The position numbers and the translations under genes are program-made. From Xenococcus sp. MO_188.B8 (GTDB lineage Bacteria; Cyanobacteriota; Cyanobacteriia; Cyanobacteriales; Xenococcaceae), in assembly GCA_030065615.1 (NCBI GenBank), contig JASJDR010000015.1, positions 1 through 64,000 of the forward strand: DNA of 64,000 bases, in the 5' to 3' direction. The first letter of the stretch is position 1; every line of letters starts with the position of its first letter. Under the pieces are notes generated by a model. It ran no database searches and was not told the DNA's origin. It worked only from the letters and a program-made list of their open reading frames with translations. Positions 45,601 through 55,898 of this stretch are shown piece after piece.

Positions 45601-46737
45601 ATCTTGTTCTCGAAAGAAATCAGCCACATCTGAGGGAAATAGCTCATAATCACTTACCCCAATGATTTCTGTTTTCTTTCGTCCTAACAACTTTTCCATG
45701 GCGCTATTACAAGCTTGGTAAACGCCTTTAATATCCTTATAAAAAATAAAATCGGGAATATTATCGATTAAAGAACGGAGTAGGATTTGTTCTTGCTTGA
45801 GTGCTTCTTCTGCTTTTTTACGTTCGCTAATATCAAAAATCGCTCCATTGAGCCAGAGAAGTTGATCCTTGGCACCAAAAATACCTTGACCTTTTTCATA
45901 GATCCAGCGGATACTACCGTCAGCATGAATCATCCTATATTCAAGAATAAAGGACTGTTTATTCGCGATCGCCTGACTGACAATTTGCTCTACTGACTCG
46001 CGATCTTCAGGATGAATAATACTAGCCAGCGATCGCACTTTATTAGTAATAAAATCTGAGGCGGGATATCCTATAATTTCCTCGATCGCATCACTGAGCA
46101 ACTCCATCGTCCAATGTTCGTCGCAGACGCAGCGATAAACGGCACCAGGAATATTAGCAACTAAGTTACGGAATTTCTCCTCACTGTCACGGAGGGCTAC
46201 TTCCGTTCGTTTACGCTCGCTGATATCGGTATGGGAACCGACTACCCTTATCGGATTTCCTTGCCGATTCTTGAGTAACTTACCCCGATCTTGAATCCAT
46301 TTGTAGGTTCCGTCCTTACACTGTAAGCGATACTCTACCCTGTAATAATCAGTTTTCTGATCAAGATGCTCATCAAAAGCACTAGTTACTCGTTCGAGAT
46401 CCTCTGGATGAACTCGCTTAGTCCATTCATCATGATTATTCGTAATTTCCCACTCTTCATAACCGAGCATGGTTTTCCAGCGCTCGGAGTAGAAGATTTC
46501 ATTGGTTTTAAGATTCCAGTCCCAGATCCCGTCATCATTCGCATGCAATGCTAATTGCCAGCGTTCTTCTAACTGTTGACTTTTCTGCAGTGCCTGTTCG
46601 CGTTGAGCAAGTTCTTGCTCTAGTTGCCGATTTTGGGCTTCCAATTCCTGAATCCGAGTTTTAAGTTCTTCTAAATTTTGAGATTTTTTTGTTGGTTTGG
46701 GACGATGGTTTGGCTTCGAATTTATGCGATCGCTCAT
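42676..46737 (-). CDS. Hybrid histidine kinase with multiple PAS domains, GAF and receiver
   Basis: Large sensor of 1353 residues with no obvious membrane helix, so cytoplasmic. A coiled coil (about 20-55) is followed by three PAS/PAC units, each ending in DITERK- or DISERK-like motifs (near residues 177, 307 and 432). A GAF domain covers about 455-610, and two more PAS units end near 745 and 865. The kinase core has the phospho-acceptor His in EFLASMSHELRTPLNAILGF and an HATPase with EGKLRQVLINLIGNAIKFTA and GTGLGLPISQK. A receiver domain follows (ILAVDDRLESRILL, LIWMDMRMPVMDGYEATK). The signal is unknown; PAS and GAF domains could bind small molecules or tetrapyrroles. Confidence 0.93.
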   Translation of the reverse strand: MSDRINSKPNHRPKPTKKSQNLEELKTRIQELEAQNRQLEQELAQREQALQKSQQLEERWQLALHANDDGIWDWNLKTNEIFYSERWKTMLGYEEWEITNNHDEWTKRVHPEDLERVTSAFDEHLDQKTDYYRVEYRLQCKDGTYKWIQDRGKLLKNRQGNPIRVVGSHTDISERKRTEVALRDSEEKFRNLVANIPGAVYRCVCDEHWTMELLSDAIEEIIGYPASDFITNKVRSLASIIHPEDRESVEQIVSQAIANKQSFILEYRMIHADGSIRWIYEKGQGIFGAKDQLLWLNGAIFDISERKKAEEALKQEQILLRSLIDNIPDFIFYKDIKGVYQACNSAMEKLLGRKKTEIIGVSDYELFPSDVADFFREQDRLMMNQGKLRRNEEWVEDIEGKRFLLDTLKTPLINTEGKLMGVLGISRDITERKQQEQTLKQQSQKDKLLRSISQKFLKQDIDGAINFTLQKLGEFTNSDRVYVIRYSECQQILWMTYEWNNDGISSITEDFQELPIETFPWFSQKLLKGKSVIINSLDDLPKTAKLEKEQLETDGTQSILIVPMVNADKAVGYLGLDVLHSTKVWTKDDIHLVKLVGELIAITQAQKEAELARQESQARLSGILDNANEAIISVDEEQRITLFNHGAEETFGYRASEVLGQPFELLLPTRFADIHHQHMNNFAQTPETSRRMGGRRPVFGRRQDGSEFMAEVSISKLKLGARSIFTAVVRDITERKEAEAALCRSNALLKAQQEAAPDGILVVDENRRIVSYNQRFCELWQIPEQLIKSKSDLELLDFLFDQLQEAQEFRSKVEYLYQHSREISRDEILLQDGRIFDLYSAPVASVQGDYYGKIWFFRNISDRKKAESELYSAKEAAEAANRAKSEFLASMSHELRTPLNAILGFTQVMNRDSSLKDEQQQNLGIISRSGEHLLELINDILEMSKIEAGRTTFNENSFDLYRLVDSLEDMLRLKADAKGLQLIFERTPDVPQYIKTDEGKLRQVLINLIGNAIKFTAEGGVTLRSKTIDNSHLLFEIEDTGPGIASEEIDKLFEAFGQTETGRKSQQGTGLGLPISQKFVQLMGGNIRVSSILGQGTMFAFDIKISLAEASEVQTNKATRKVIGLAPDQPEYRILAVDDRLESRILLVKLLTSLGFAVREAANGQEAIAQWESWSPHLIWMDMRMPVMDGYEATKQIKATIKGQATVVIALTASAFEEERTVVLSAGCDDFMRKPFREEVLFDKMAEHLGVHYIYEEEELEKSKVKSPKGYRSAYQKSKVNEEQPLEVHLSQMPTEWREELHQAAVECSDDLILELSEQIPEANAPLAITLKDLAHNFLFDQVLELIANNSTD

Positions 46738-46872
46738 AACTTTAGTTTAGACTATCGAGAATACAAGACCAAAAAACAGAGAGATTCAGGGTCTACTACT
46801 ACCATCAAGATACAAGGTTTTAGGCGCAAAGGTATCTGCTTCAAGCTAAGAGCTATTATTAAACAACAAAAA

Positions 46873-46894
46873 TCCCTCACCTACAGGTAAGGGA
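46873..46894 (-). terminator. Rho-independent terminator of psaAB
   Basis: On the minus strand TCCCTTACC pairs with GGTGAGGGA (loop TGTA), followed by TTTTTGTTGTTT. It lies about 40 bases after the psaB stop. Confidence 0.75.
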
Positions 46895-46934
46895 ATAATT
46901 AACTTAACTACCTATTAAGTTTTATAGCTATTTG

Positions 46935-49142
46935 CTAACCATAAATACTTGAGGTAGAAGCTATCAGAAAAGCTGCATAGGTTAGGATAAAGCCGATCGT
47001 AAAATGAGCTAAACCAACTACACGAGCTTGCACAATTGAAAGAGCAACGGGCTTATCTTTCCAGCGAACTAGGTTAGCTAGAGGAGTACGCTCGTGAGCC
47101 CAAACAATAGTTTCGATCAACTCTTGCCAATAACCACGCCAAGAGATGAGGAACATGAAACCAGTTGCCCAAACTAGATGCCCAAAGAGGAACATCCAAG
47201 CCCAGACAGAAAGGTTGTTGGTGCCAAATGGATTGTAACCATTGATTAATTGAGTCGAGTTTGCCCAGAGATAATCCCGGAACCAACCCATGAGGTAAGT
47301 CGAGTTTTCGTTGAACTGAGCCACATTACCTTGCCAGACCCCAAGATGTTTCCAATGCCAGTAGAAATCTAGCCAAGCTATTGTGTTAAGCATCCAGAAC
47401 ACAGCGAGGTAGAATGCATCCCAAGCAGAGATGTCACAAGTACCACCACGTCCGGGGCCATCACAAGGAAAGGCAAAACCGAAGTCTTTTTTGTCTGGCA
47501 TTAATTTAGAACCACGGGCATCTAGAGCACCTTTGATCAGAATCAAAGCTGTAGTATGGAGACCTAGAGCGATCGCATGATGAGCCAAGAAGTCACCAGG
47601 ACCAATGGTTAGGAATAGCGAGTTAGTACCACTATTAATAGCATCAAGCCAACCAGGTAAATAAGCTGCGCCACTTTGGGTCAAGCTATCGGGATTGGAC
47701 AATAAAGTGTCAAATCCATAGAGAGTTTTACCAGATGCTGCTTGAACCCACTGAGCAAATACAGGTTCGATTAAGATTTGTTTTTCAGGAGTACCAAAGG
47801 CAACTACGACGTCGTTATGAACGTACAAACCTAGAGTATGGAACCCGAGGAATAAAGTTACCCAGCTCAAGTGAGAAATCAAAGCTTCCTTATGTTCGAG
47901 CATCCGTGCTAAAACGTTATTTTCGTTAGCTACCGGATCGTAGTCCCGAACAAAGAAAATCGCGCCGTGGGCAAAAGCCCCTACCATCAGGAATCCAGCA
48001 ATATATTGGTGATGAACATATAAAGCGGCTTGCGTCGTCTGATCCTCCGCAATAAAGACATAGGACGGCAACGAGTACATATGTTGCGCCACCAAAGAGG
48101 TAACCACACCCAAGGAAGCTAATGCTAGACCAAGTTGGAAGTGTAGGGAGTTATTGAGAGCGTCATATATTCCTTTATGCCCTGCGCCTAAGTCTCCAGG
48201 AGTTCCTTCAGGAGGATTATGGGTATCCAGAATATCTTTAATATTGTGACCAATACCGAAGTTTGTCCGATACATATGTCCTGCAATAATAAAGATAACT
48301 GCGATCGCCAAATGGTGATGGGCAATATCTGTTAACCAGAGAGATTCAGTTTGCGGATGAAAACCACCTAGGAAAGTCAGGATTGCCGTTCCTGCGCCTT
48401 GAGAAGTCCCAAATACATGATTCGCAGTATCGGGATTCTGAGCATAGACCCCCCAGTTAAGACTGAAGAAGGGTGCTAAACCCGCTGGATGGGGAGGCGT
48501 AGACAAGAAATTGTCCCAACCCACATGCTGTCCGCGAGATTCAGGAATTGCAACGTGAACTAAGTGACCAGTCCAAGCTAGAGAACTTACGCCAAATAAA
48601 CCTGCTAAATGATGGTTGAGGCGAGATTCAGCATTCTTGAACCAAGATAAGCTGGGACGGAACTTAGGTTGTAGGTGTAACCAACCAGCAAACAACATCA
48701 AGGAAGCAAGGATCAAGAGGAAAATTGCACCTTGATAGAGATCTTGGTTAGTAGTCATGCCAATGGTGTAGAACCAATGGTAAACACCAGAATAAGCAAC
48801 GTTTACTGGGCTAGAAGCTCCAGCTTGCGTAAAGGCATCAATGGCGCCTTGACCAAAATGAGGGTCCCAAATCGCATGGGCGATCGGGCGAGTATTTAAA
48901 GGATCTTTAATCCACTGTTCAAAATTGCCTTGCCAGGCTACGTGGAATACAGTCCCAGACGTCCACAAGAATATGATTGCAAGATGACCAAAGTGCGAAG
49001 CAAAAATCTTTTGGTAAAGATTCTCTTCAGTCATGCCATCGTGAAGCTCAAAATCATGAGCTGTGGCAATTCCGTACCAAATTCTTCGTGTGGTCGGGTC
49101 TTGAGCGAGATCCTGGCTAAACTTGGGAAATTTAGTTGCCAT
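46935..49142 (-). CDS. psaB: Photosystem I core protein PsaB (P700 apoprotein A2)
   Basis: Thylakoid membrane protein of 735 residues that with PsaA binds P700, the chlorophyll antenna and the 4Fe-4S cluster FX. The start [20 protein letters not shown] and the end [12 protein letters not shown] are canonical. Eleven membrane helices are expected. The FX-binding loop [18 protein letters not shown] contains both cysteines. Histidine-rich helices such as [18 protein letters not shown] ligate chlorophyll. A short deletion relative to common sequences lies near [12 protein letters not shown]. It follows psaA by 260 bases on the same strand, the usual dicistronic arrangement, and ends in a terminator. 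Confidence 0.98.
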   Translation of the reverse strand: MATKFPKFSQDLAQDPTTRRIWYGIATAHDFELHDGMTEENLYQKIFASHFGHLAIIFLWTSGTVFHVAWQGNFEQWIKDPLNTRPIAHAIWDPHFGQGAIDAFTQAGASSPVNVAYSGVYHWFYTIGMTTNQDLYQGAIFLLILASLMLFAGWLHLQPKFRPSLSWFKNAESRLNHHLAGLFGVSSLAWTGHLVHVAIPESRGQHVGWDNFLSTPPHPAGLAPFFSLNWGVYAQNPDTANHVFGTSQGAGTAILTFLGGFHPQTESLWLTDIAHHHLAIAVIFIIAGHMYRTNFGIGHNIKDILDTHNPPEGTPGDLGAGHKGIYDALNNSLHFQLGLALASLGVVTSLVAQHMYSLPSYVFIAEDQTTQAALYVHHQYIAGFLMVGAFAHGAIFFVRDYDPVANENNVLARMLEHKEALISHLSWVTLFLGFHTLGLYVHNDVVVAFGTPEKQILIEPVFAQWVQAASGKTLYGFDTLLSNPDSLTQSGAAYLPGWLDAINSGTNSLFLTIGPGDFLAHHAIALGLHTTALILIKGALDARGSKLMPDKKDFGFAFPCDGPGRGGTCDISAWDAFYLAVFWMLNTIAWLDFYWHWKHLGVWQGNVAQFNENSTYLMGWFRDYLWANSTQLINGYNPFGTNNLSVWAWMFLFGHLVWATGFMFLISWRGYWQELIETIVWAHERTPLANLVRWKDKPVALSIVQARVVGLAHFTIGFILTYAAFLIASTSSIYG

Positions 49143-49402
49143 AGGTATGAGCGGAATTCTCCTCTGTTTAAAAAAAATGAGTGCAAATGGAGCTGCCCAT
49201 TTTTTGTTTTTATTACTACCTAGATTTTAAGATTTTATCTCTTCTAAGGTAGCTGTGGTTAAAAACGGCTTGCTATGAGACCGCTTTGTTTTGATAGTTC
49301 TTACTTTCCCAGATGGGAAGGGTAAGTTACCAATCCTGACAGGAATACTTTAGCCGATAACCAAGGCATTCTTGTAAGGATTGGCAAAAGTTAAGGAATT
49401 GT
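49143..49402. other. psaA-psaB spacer
   Basis: Within this 260-base spacer a hairpin (CTTACTTTCCC with GGGAAGGGTAAG, about 49300-49326) lies between psaA and psaB. It might set the relative amounts or stability of the two messages. No open frame is seen. Confidence 0.5.
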
Positions 49403-51628
49403 CTAGAGCGAAAGCGTCCTTGCCAAGAAAAACGCCCAGGTAGTAACAATTCCTCCCAGAAGGTAGTGAGCAACACCAACAGCACGACCTTGAGTAATAC
49501 TCAATGCTCGAGGCTGAATAGCAGGAGCTACCTTAAGTTTATTATGAGCCCAAACAATTGACTCAATTAATTCTTGCCAATAACCCCGTCCGCTGAAAAG
49601 GAACATCAGGCTGAAGGCAAATATAAAGTGACCTGCTAAGAACATAATGCCGTAGGCAGACAAAGGAGTTCCATAGGTGTTGATTACTTGAGCAGCTTGC
49701 GCCCAGAGAAAATCACGTAACCAACCATTAATGCAGATCGCACTTTGAGCAAAGTTACCGTAGGTAATATGAGTTACGCTGCCATCTGGAGCAACAGTTC
49801 CCCAAACATCTGATTGCATCTTCCAACTAAAGTGGAAAATCGCTACAGAGATGGAGTTATACATCCAGAACAAACCTAGGAACACGTGATCCCAAGCTGA
49901 AACTTGGCAAGTACCACCACGACCAGGACCATCACAAGGGAAACGGAACCCTAATTCTGATTTATCAGGAATCAGGCGAGAATTACGAGCGTAGAGTACA
50001 CCTTTGAGCAGGATCAATACAGTTACATGGATCGTAAATGCATGAACATGATGCACCATAAAGTCAGCTGTGCCGAGAGTTATCGGCATCATGGCTACTT
50101 TGCCACCGACAGCAACTACGTCACCACCAAAAGCTACGCTAGCTGTTCCTAAAGCAGTAGGAGCGGTACTGCCAGGTGCTAAGGTGTGAATATTTTGGAT
50201 CCACTGGGCAAAGATCGGTTGAAGCTGAATTGCCGTGTCTGAGAACATATCCTGGGGACGACCCAAAGCTCTCATGGTGTCGTTGTGAATGTAAAGACCA
50301 AAGCTATGGAAACCTAGGAAAATACATACCCAGTTAAGATGGGAAATGATGGCATCACGGGAGCGAATCATTCTGTCTAGAGCGTTATTAACATTCTTCG
50401 CTGGATCATAATCTCGAACCATGAAGATTGCGGCATGGGCTCCAGCCCCAACGATGAGAAATGCTCCAATCCACATATGGTGGGTAAATAGCGACAACTG
50501 CGTGCCATAGTCAATCGCCATATAGGGATAAGGAGGCATTGAGTACATATGCTGTGCCACGATAATGGTCAACGAACCCAACATAGCTAGGTTAACTGCT
50601 AGTTGAGCGTGCCATGAAGTGGTTAAGATTTCGTATAAACCTTTATGTCCTTCGCCACCAAATAGTAGGGGATCTCCTTTATGTCCATCAAGAATTTCTT
50701 TCAAACTGTGACCAATACCCCAGTTGGTACGGTACATATGACCGGCAATGATGAACAATACAGCAATTGCCAGGTGATGATGAGCCGTATCAGAGAGCCA
50801 CAGACCTCCAGTTAAAGGATTTAAACCGCCTTTAAAGGTGAGAAAATCGGAATAAACTCCCCAGTTCAGGGTAAAGAAAGGTGTCAGCCCTTGAGCAAAG
50901 CTCGGATATAGCTCTGCCATTGCGCTGTTGTTAAACAAAAGCTCATGGGGCAAAGGAATATCACTAGGAGCAACGCCTGCATCCAAGAGTTTGTTAACGG
51001 GTAAAGATACGTGAATTTGATGACCAGCCCAACTAAGAGAACCTAAACCCAACAACCCAGCTAAATGATGGTTGAGCATAGATTCCGTGTTTTGGAACCA
51101 TTCCAATTTGGGTGCAGATTTATGGTAGTGGAACCAGCCAGCAAATATCATCAAAGCAGCCATCACTAGACCACCGATTGCAGTGCAGTATAGCTGAAAG
51201 CTATTAGTATAGCCTGATGCTCTCCAAAGATAGAAAAAACCAGAAGTAATCTGGATACCGTGGAAACCACCGCCGACATCGGCGTTTAAAATTCCTTGAC
51301 CAACAACGGGCCAAACTACCTGCGCACTGGGCTTAATGCCAGTAGGGTTAGTCAACCAAGCTTCGTAGTTGGAAAAACGAGCACCATGAAAGTACATTCC
51401 GCTTAACCAGACAAATACGACTGCTAAGTGACCAAAGTGCGCACTGAAGATTTTTCGGGAAATATCTTCGAGGTCACTTGTATGACTATCAAAGTCATGT
51501 GCATCAGCATGAAGGTTCCAAATCCAAGTTGTGGTTTTGGGGCCTTTTGCCAAAGTACGGTCAAAGTGACCAGGCTTTCCCCACTTCTCCGTTGAAGTAG
51601 GTACCGGATCCTTATCAACTAAGGCCAT
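49403..51628 (-). CDS. psaA: Photosystem I core protein PsaA (P700 apoprotein A1), short N-terminus
   Basis: Thylakoid protein of 741 residues, partner of PsaB. The FX-binding loop [19 protein letters not shown], the helices with [16 protein letters not shown] and [20 protein letters not shown], and the C-terminus [13 protein letters not shown] are all typical. The N-terminus starts [16 protein letters not shown] and is about 12 residues shorter than common PsaA, although the ribosome site (GAGGAG) supports this start. Several loop residues differ from the sequences I know, for example [13 protein letters not shown] where ALAHDFD is usual. It is still clearly PsaA. First gene of psaAB. Confidence 0.97.
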   Translation of the reverse strand: MALVDKDPVPTSTEKWGKPGHFDRTLAKGPKTTTWIWNLHADAHDFDSHTSDLEDISRKIFSAHFGHLAVVFVWLSGMYFHGARFSNYEAWLTNPTGIKPSAQVVWPVVGQGILNADVGGGFHGIQITSGFFYLWRASGYTNSFQLYCTAIGGLVMAALMIFAGWFHYHKSAPKLEWFQNTESMLNHHLAGLLGLGSLSWAGHQIHVSLPVNKLLDAGVAPSDIPLPHELLFNNSAMAELYPSFAQGLTPFFTLNWGVYSDFLTFKGGLNPLTGGLWLSDTAHHHLAIAVLFIIAGHMYRTNWGIGHSLKEILDGHKGDPLLFGGEGHKGLYEILTTSWHAQLAVNLAMLGSLTIIVAQHMYSMPPYPYMAIDYGTQLSLFTHHMWIGAFLIVGAGAHAAIFMVRDYDPAKNVNNALDRMIRSRDAIISHLNWVCIFLGFHSFGLYIHNDTMRALGRPQDMFSDTAIQLQPIFAQWIQNIHTLAPGSTAPTALGTASVAFGGDVVAVGGKVAMMPITLGTADFMVHHVHAFTIHVTVLILLKGVLYARNSRLIPDKSELGFRFPCDGPGRGGTCQVSAWDHVFLGLFWMYNSISVAIFHFSWKMQSDVWGTVAPDGSVTHITYGNFAQSAICINGWLRDFLWAQAAQVINTYGTPLSAYGIMFLAGHFIFAFSLMFLFSGRGYWQELIESIVWAHNKLKVAPAIQPRALSITQGRAVGVAHYLLGGIVTTWAFFLARTLSL

Positions 51629-52006
51629 GAGGGTTCTCCTCTCTCTAATAATTAATTTTTCCTACTTTGATAATAGGGTTAGATAATGACAAAGGTTGTG
51701 GCTAAATTTACCACTTTCCCTTGATGCTACTTATTTAAGCCTAATGATTTTAGGCTGAGTAAAGCATTAAAGAAGATCATAAGACGTTACCTTCTGTAAT
51801 CTGGGTAATGCTTAACAAAATTTTAAATCAGTGTGATTCTTGATTTGTCGAGGTTTGCGTTTCTACCCGAATCGACTTGAAGTCAACAAAAAACCGATTT
51901 TCTTTACAAATTGAAATAAAATAGTGCGGTCAGAGGGTCTCCACCATAAAATAACGAGGCTTCCTCTAACCTCAATGAAAACCCTTATATTACTTGTATC
52001 TTGGTA
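51629..52006. other. Divergent promoter region of psaA and the acidic lipoprotein gene
   Basis: About 380 bases that must hold the leftward, probably light-regulated psaA promoter and the rightward promoter. A ribosome site for psaA is visible at its left edge. No open frame is seen, and I could not place promoter elements with confidence. Confidence 0.5.
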
Positions 52007-53710
52007 ATGAAAACTATTTTCTCTTACTTATTAGCGATCGCCTTAAGCTTGGGATTGGTTAGCTGTAGCGAATTAAATATCAGTGATCTCGCCACAGGCG
52101 AGGCGCTGCGCGATCGCATAGAAGCCTTTCCCATGCCAGATATCAAGGGTATCAGTTTCAGCAATCTCCATAATAGTCAGAGTAAATTATCTGAAGCTGC
52201 CCCACCGATTTTAATACGTAGGCTGGGTAAAATCATTGATAATTATAGGCCGCAAGTATCAATTCTTGAGCCTTTATTAGATCAAGTACTTGATGATACC
52301 AATGTTGCTGTCCGGTTGAAAGTGACTGATTTTCCCTTATTTAAAGATGAAAATCTAGAAATGGGGCCTCATTTACATTTTATTTTGGATAATGAACCTT
52401 ACCAAGCAATATATAGTGTGGATGAACCCATTATCTTAGAAAATTTAGCCCCAGGCACCCATACTATAAGAGTATTTGCGGCAAGACCTTGGCATGAAAG
52501 CTTTAAAACTCAAGGTGCTTATGCGGAAACAACATTTCATATCTTAACTAAAACGCAAGAAAATAATCCCGATTCTCAAGTACCTTTACTAACCTACAGT
52601 CGCCCTAATGGAATCTACGGTGCTGAGCCTATTATGCTTGATTTTTATTTGAGTCATCTTCCTAGTGAGCAAATCGTTAAAAATTCTGCTACCGAAGGAC
52701 TTCCTAACTGGCGGGTTAAAGCGACAGTAAATGGAGAAAGTTTTATCATTGACCAATGGCAACCAGTTTATCTTACAGGATTTAAAGAAGGAAATAATTG
52801 GCTACAGTTAGAATTACTTGATGAACAAGGTAATAATATTAAAAATATCTTTAACAATACAGTAAGGCTAATTGCTTATAATCCCGAAACTAAGGATAGT
52901 TTAGCCAGAATAGTTACAGGAGAAATCGATTTACAAACTGCGATCGCTATTGTCGATCCCAACTATGAAATTCCTTTAGAAGAAACTCTTCAAGGAGTCT
53001 CTGAGGAAGCTTTAGAAGAGGAGATCACTAGTGAATCAGAAGTTATTCAAGAAGATAATCTTCCAGAAGATCAATTAGAAGTAATTGAAGAAGAAGTGAA
53101 TGCAGAAGCAGAAATTATCCCTGAAACTTCTGAATTCTCTCAAGAAAAAGTTGTGGAAGAAGAGATAATTCAACAAGATACTACTTCAGCAGATAACGCA
53201 GCAGTAATTGAAGAGGAAATCAATACGGAAATAGAAATTGCTCCAGAAATACCTGAAGTTGGCAAAGAACAAATTGTTGTGGAAGAAGAGATAATTCAAC
53301 AAGATACTACTTCAGCAGATAACGCAGTATTAATTGAAGAGGAAATTAATGCGGAAATAGAGGTTGCTCCAGAAACACCTGAAGTTGGCAAAGAACAAAT
53401 TGTTGTGGAAGAAGAGATAATTCAACAAGATACTATTCCAGCAGACAACTCAGAAGTAAGAAAAGAGCAAGTTAACCCAGAGGCAGAAAATATCTCAGAA
53501 ATTCCCGAACCAAGCAAAGAAGAAGTTATTGCAGAAAATATTAACACCGAACTTGATATTCCAGAAAACAACTCTGAATCAGTCGAAGAGAAAGTTGCAA
53601 CTAGAGAAGAGCCATTTAACATTAGGATTAATTTAGACCAATGGGTATTCGATCATTTGAGACAATTTAAAGATAAGATTACTGAGCTTTCTAAATTATT
53701 TTTCGAATAA
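52007..53710 (+). CDS. Acidic repeat lipoprotein, conserved cyanobacterial N-terminal part
   Basis: The ATG at 52007 gives 567 residues with a signal peptide and lipobox (LALSLGLVSCSEL without gaps is LSLGLVSC, Cys about 20). Residues 30-310 are a beta-rich region (VSILEPLLDQVLDDTNVAVR, LENLAPGTHTIRVFAARPWH, WRVKATVNGESFIIDQWQP) that looks like two immunoglobulin-like units. The remainder is very rich in Glu and Ile, with three copies of a 42-residue unit containing VVEEEIIQQDT; at DNA level the period is 126 bp (53150, 53276, 53402). A C-terminal piece (DQWVFDHLRQFKDKITEL) closes it. Probably periplasmic; function unknown. Confidence 0.78.
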   Translation: MKTIFSYLLAIALSLGLVSCSELNISDLATGEALRDRIEAFPMPDIKGISFSNLHNSQSKLSEAAPPILIRRLGKIIDNYRPQVSILEPLLDQVLDDTNVAVRLKVTDFPLFKDENLEMGPHLHFILDNEPYQAIYSVDEPIILENLAPGTHTIRVFAARPWHESFKTQGAYAETTFHILTKTQENNPDSQVPLLTYSRPNGIYGAEPIMLDFYLSHLPSEQIVKNSATEGLPNWRVKATVNGESFIIDQWQPVYLTGFKEGNNWLQLELLDEQGNNIKNIFNNTVRLIAYNPETKDSLARIVTGEIDLQTAIAIVDPNYEIPLEETLQGVSEEALEEEITSESEVIQEDNLPEDQLEVIEEEVNAEAEIIPETSEFSQEKVVEEEIIQQDTTSADNAAVIEEEINTEIEIAPEIPEVGKEQIVVEEEIIQQDTTSADNAVLIEEEINAEIEVAPETPEVGKEQIVVEEEIIQQDTIPADNSEVRKEQVNPEAENISEIPEPSKEEVIAENINTELDIPENNSESVEEKVATREEPFNIRINLDQWVFDHLRQFKDKITELSKLFFE

Positions 53711-53794
53711 TTAATAATTATTAACCAGAAAAAATGAGCCTATTTTAAAGCATAATACATCAGCGATTACAGGATCTTTCATGTCGAACTCAGG

Positions 53795-54046
53795 TTAAAA
53801 GCTAGCACGGATTGTAAAGGTATAATCACCTCCCGGCTCTAGTTGATAATCACAGCGTTCGAGAAAACGTCCTAAAGGTTCCTGAATTAAAGCTCTTCCT
53901 AAAGAAGGTTCAACAATAAGTTGTCCTCTGCGAAATCGCCATTGAAATTGCCAATTATACTTAGCTGCGCTTACTTCTCCTGCGATTTTTCCCGATCGCC
54001 AACATTGTTGAAGAATACGAACGTGAGCTGTAGTTTCTGGTTTCAT
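53795..54046 (-). CDS. DUF3146-like small cyanobacterial protein
   Basis: Protein of 83 residues, soluble, with a conserved-looking pattern: ETTAHVRILQQCWRSGKIAG, YNWQFQWRFRRGQLIVEPSL, GRALIQEPLGRFLERCDYQL and a final GGDYTFTIRASF. From memory this corresponds to DUF3146, restricted to cyanobacteria, function unknown. Complete and intact. It stands alone, convergent with the preceding lipoprotein gene. Confidence 0.75.
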   Translation of the reverse strand: MKPETTAHVRILQQCWRSGKIAGEVSAAKYNWQFQWRFRRGQLIVEPSLGRALIQEPLGRFLERCDYQLEPGGDYTFTIRASF

Positions 54047-54219
54047 CGACGCTTGAGATCGTTAAGTTGACGATTATATTGGTGATATTCCAGTTCAGTT
54101 TACTGCAATTAATCCCCAGAAACTGTATTCAGGATCATTTTTTAGATTGTTCTAAGATTGAAAGTAGTAGATTAGTAAATGTTTACCATATAGGTAATTA
54201 GTTCTATACAACTACATAC

Positions 54220-55689
54220 ATGGGTTCATCATCAGATTTGTCAAATTGGAATTTAGAAGAATTAGATAGTGCCATCCTAGATTTTACAGAAATTGCTACT
54301 GAACTGAATTATCGCAAGGCACAAAAGTCGCTACGCAGTTTGATTGGCAATCTTGACTTAACTTCTCAAGAACAGAGAGGTTTGGAGTTAGAAATAACTC
54401 GTCTGACAGGTATGTTGGATAAGTTAGAACAGTCTGTAGTGCAAATTGCTGCTTTTGGCATGGTGGGACGAGGTAAGTCGTCGGTGCTTAATGCTTTGAT
54501 TGGGAAGGAAATTTTTGCCACAGGTGCTTTACATGGAGTGACGAGAACTGTAGATGAAGTTAAATGGGATTTTTCCCGGACGCAGGTCTTGGGAGAGGGT
54601 AAAAGCAGACAGCAGGAGCGACCGCAGTTACAAAGATTGACGCTTGCTAATCCTAGTAGCAAAAGTAAAATTCAGCTATTAGATACGCCGGGAATTGATG
54701 AGGTAAATGGTCAAGAGCGGGAAATCCTAGCTCGTGATTTGGCAACCAAAGTCGATTTGATTCTCTTCGTGGTTTCCGGTGATATGACTCAGGTTGAATA
54801 TAATGCTCTATCTCAACTGAGGGAAGCAGGCAAACCGATGTTACTGGTATTCAATAAAATCGATCAATATCCTGAAGCCGATCGGATCGCAATCTATGAG
54901 AAAATTCGCGATGATCGGGTCAAGGAGTTGCTTTCTCCCGAAGAAATTATTATGGTGGCAGCATCTCCGATTGCAGTACAAGCGATCGCAGGAGTTGATG
55001 GCCAAATTAAGGTCAAGCGGATTCGGGGAGAACCGCAAATTGAAGCTTTGAAGTTAAAAATTTTGGAGCTATTAGATCGCGAAGGCAAGTCTTTAATTGC
55101 GCTCAATAGTATGCTCTATGCAGATCGGGTCAACGAAAAATTACTACAACGTAAGCTAGAAATTCGTGATAGTGCCGCTAACGAATTGATCTTTAAAGGA
55201 ACCATGATTAAGGCAACTGCTGTGGCTTTAAATCCCGTCACGGCGATCGATTTGTTTACTGGTGCGATCATTGATGTCTCAATTATTCTGGCTTTATCTC
55301 GTCTGTACGGCATTTCCATGACTCAAGGAGGAGCGATCGCGTTACTCAAGAAAATCGCCCTTAGTATGGGAGGTATCGGTGCTAGCGAATTGCTGGCAAC
55401 CTTAGGACTGAGTTCCCTCAAAGGTTTGTTAGGGGTGACGATTCCTGTTACTGGGGGGTTAGCTATTGCTCCCTATCTTTCAGTCGCGATCGCCCAAGGG
55501 GGAGTTGCCGGGGTATCTTCCTACGCGATCGGACAAGTTACCAAAATCTATTTAGCTAATGGCGCATCCTGGGGAGATCAAGCCCCGAAAACCGTAGTTC
55601 AAGATATCATAAATTCTCTTGATGAAGAATCGATTTTACATCGTATTAAATCAGAATTAAAAGCAAAACTAAAATCTTCAAAGGCATAG
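54220..55689 (+). CDS. Era-like GTPase with DUF697-type C-terminal domain
   Basis: Protein of 489 residues. The GTPase motifs are clear: G1 in AAFGMVGRGKSSVLNAL, a threonine G2 (TRTVDEVKW), G3 in LLDTPGIDEVNG and G4 in LLVFNKIDQYPEAD. After about residue 300, a hydrophobic C-terminal region (VALNPVTAIDLFTGAIIDVS, ATLGLSSLKGLLGVTIPVTG, LSVAIAQGGVAGVSSYAIG) fits the DUF697 type, which dips into or binds membranes. Such proteins are common in cyanobacteria and chloroplasts; their roles in membrane remodelling or ribosome work are unproven. Complete, single-gene unit. Confidence 0.9.
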   Translation: MGSSSDLSNWNLEELDSAILDFTEIATELNYRKAQKSLRSLIGNLDLTSQEQRGLELEITRLTGMLDKLEQSVVQIAAFGMVGRGKSSVLNALIGKEIFATGALHGVTRTVDEVKWDFSRTQVLGEGKSRQQERPQLQRLTLANPSSKSKIQLLDTPGIDEVNGQEREILARDLATKVDLILFVVSGDMTQVEYNALSQLREAGKPMLLVFNKIDQYPEADRIAIYEKIRDDRVKELLSPEEIIMVAASPIAVQAIAGVDGQIKVKRIRGEPQIEALKLKILELLDREGKSLIALNSMLYADRVNEKLLQRKLEIRDSAANELIFKGTMIKATAVALNPVTAIDLFTGAIIDVSIILALSRLYGISMTQGGAIALLKKIALSMGGIGASELLATLGLSSLKGLLGVTIPVTGGLAIAPYLSVAIAQGGVAGVSSYAIGQVTKIYLANGASWGDQAPKTVVQDIINSLDEESILHRIKSELKAKLKSSKA

Positions 55690-55690
55690 G

Positions 55691-55774
55691 GATGTCAGAG
55701 AGACCCCGCCGTCCTAAAGGATACCGCTTCGCATATGCGACGACGGAATCAGCCCCTTGGCTTCCTCTGACATC
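55691..55774. repeat. Long hairpin repeat after the GTPase gene
   Basis: GATGTCAGAG (55691-55700) pairs with CTCTGACATC (55765-55774), with inner GC-rich complementarity (GCCGTC/GACGG; GCATATGC). Possibly a dispersed repeat acting as the GTPase gene's terminator. Confidence 0.65.
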
Positions 55775-55898
55775 AAATGGTATCTTCTTTGCTAGAAATT
55801 ACCTAAGTTGTATCTTTGATTCATAAGAGAAAGAACTGAAAAACCTCTTGCTACTCCCATACAGTCTAATCAAAAAGTTAAATGCGCAATAGCTTATC

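Noticed and set aside
49403-51628. Far-red-light (FaRLiP) PsaA paralogue
   Set aside because: No other far-red cluster genes such as the rfp regulators, chlF or paralogous phycobilisome genes are nearby, and the adjacent PsaB is ordinary. A genome-wide check would be needed.
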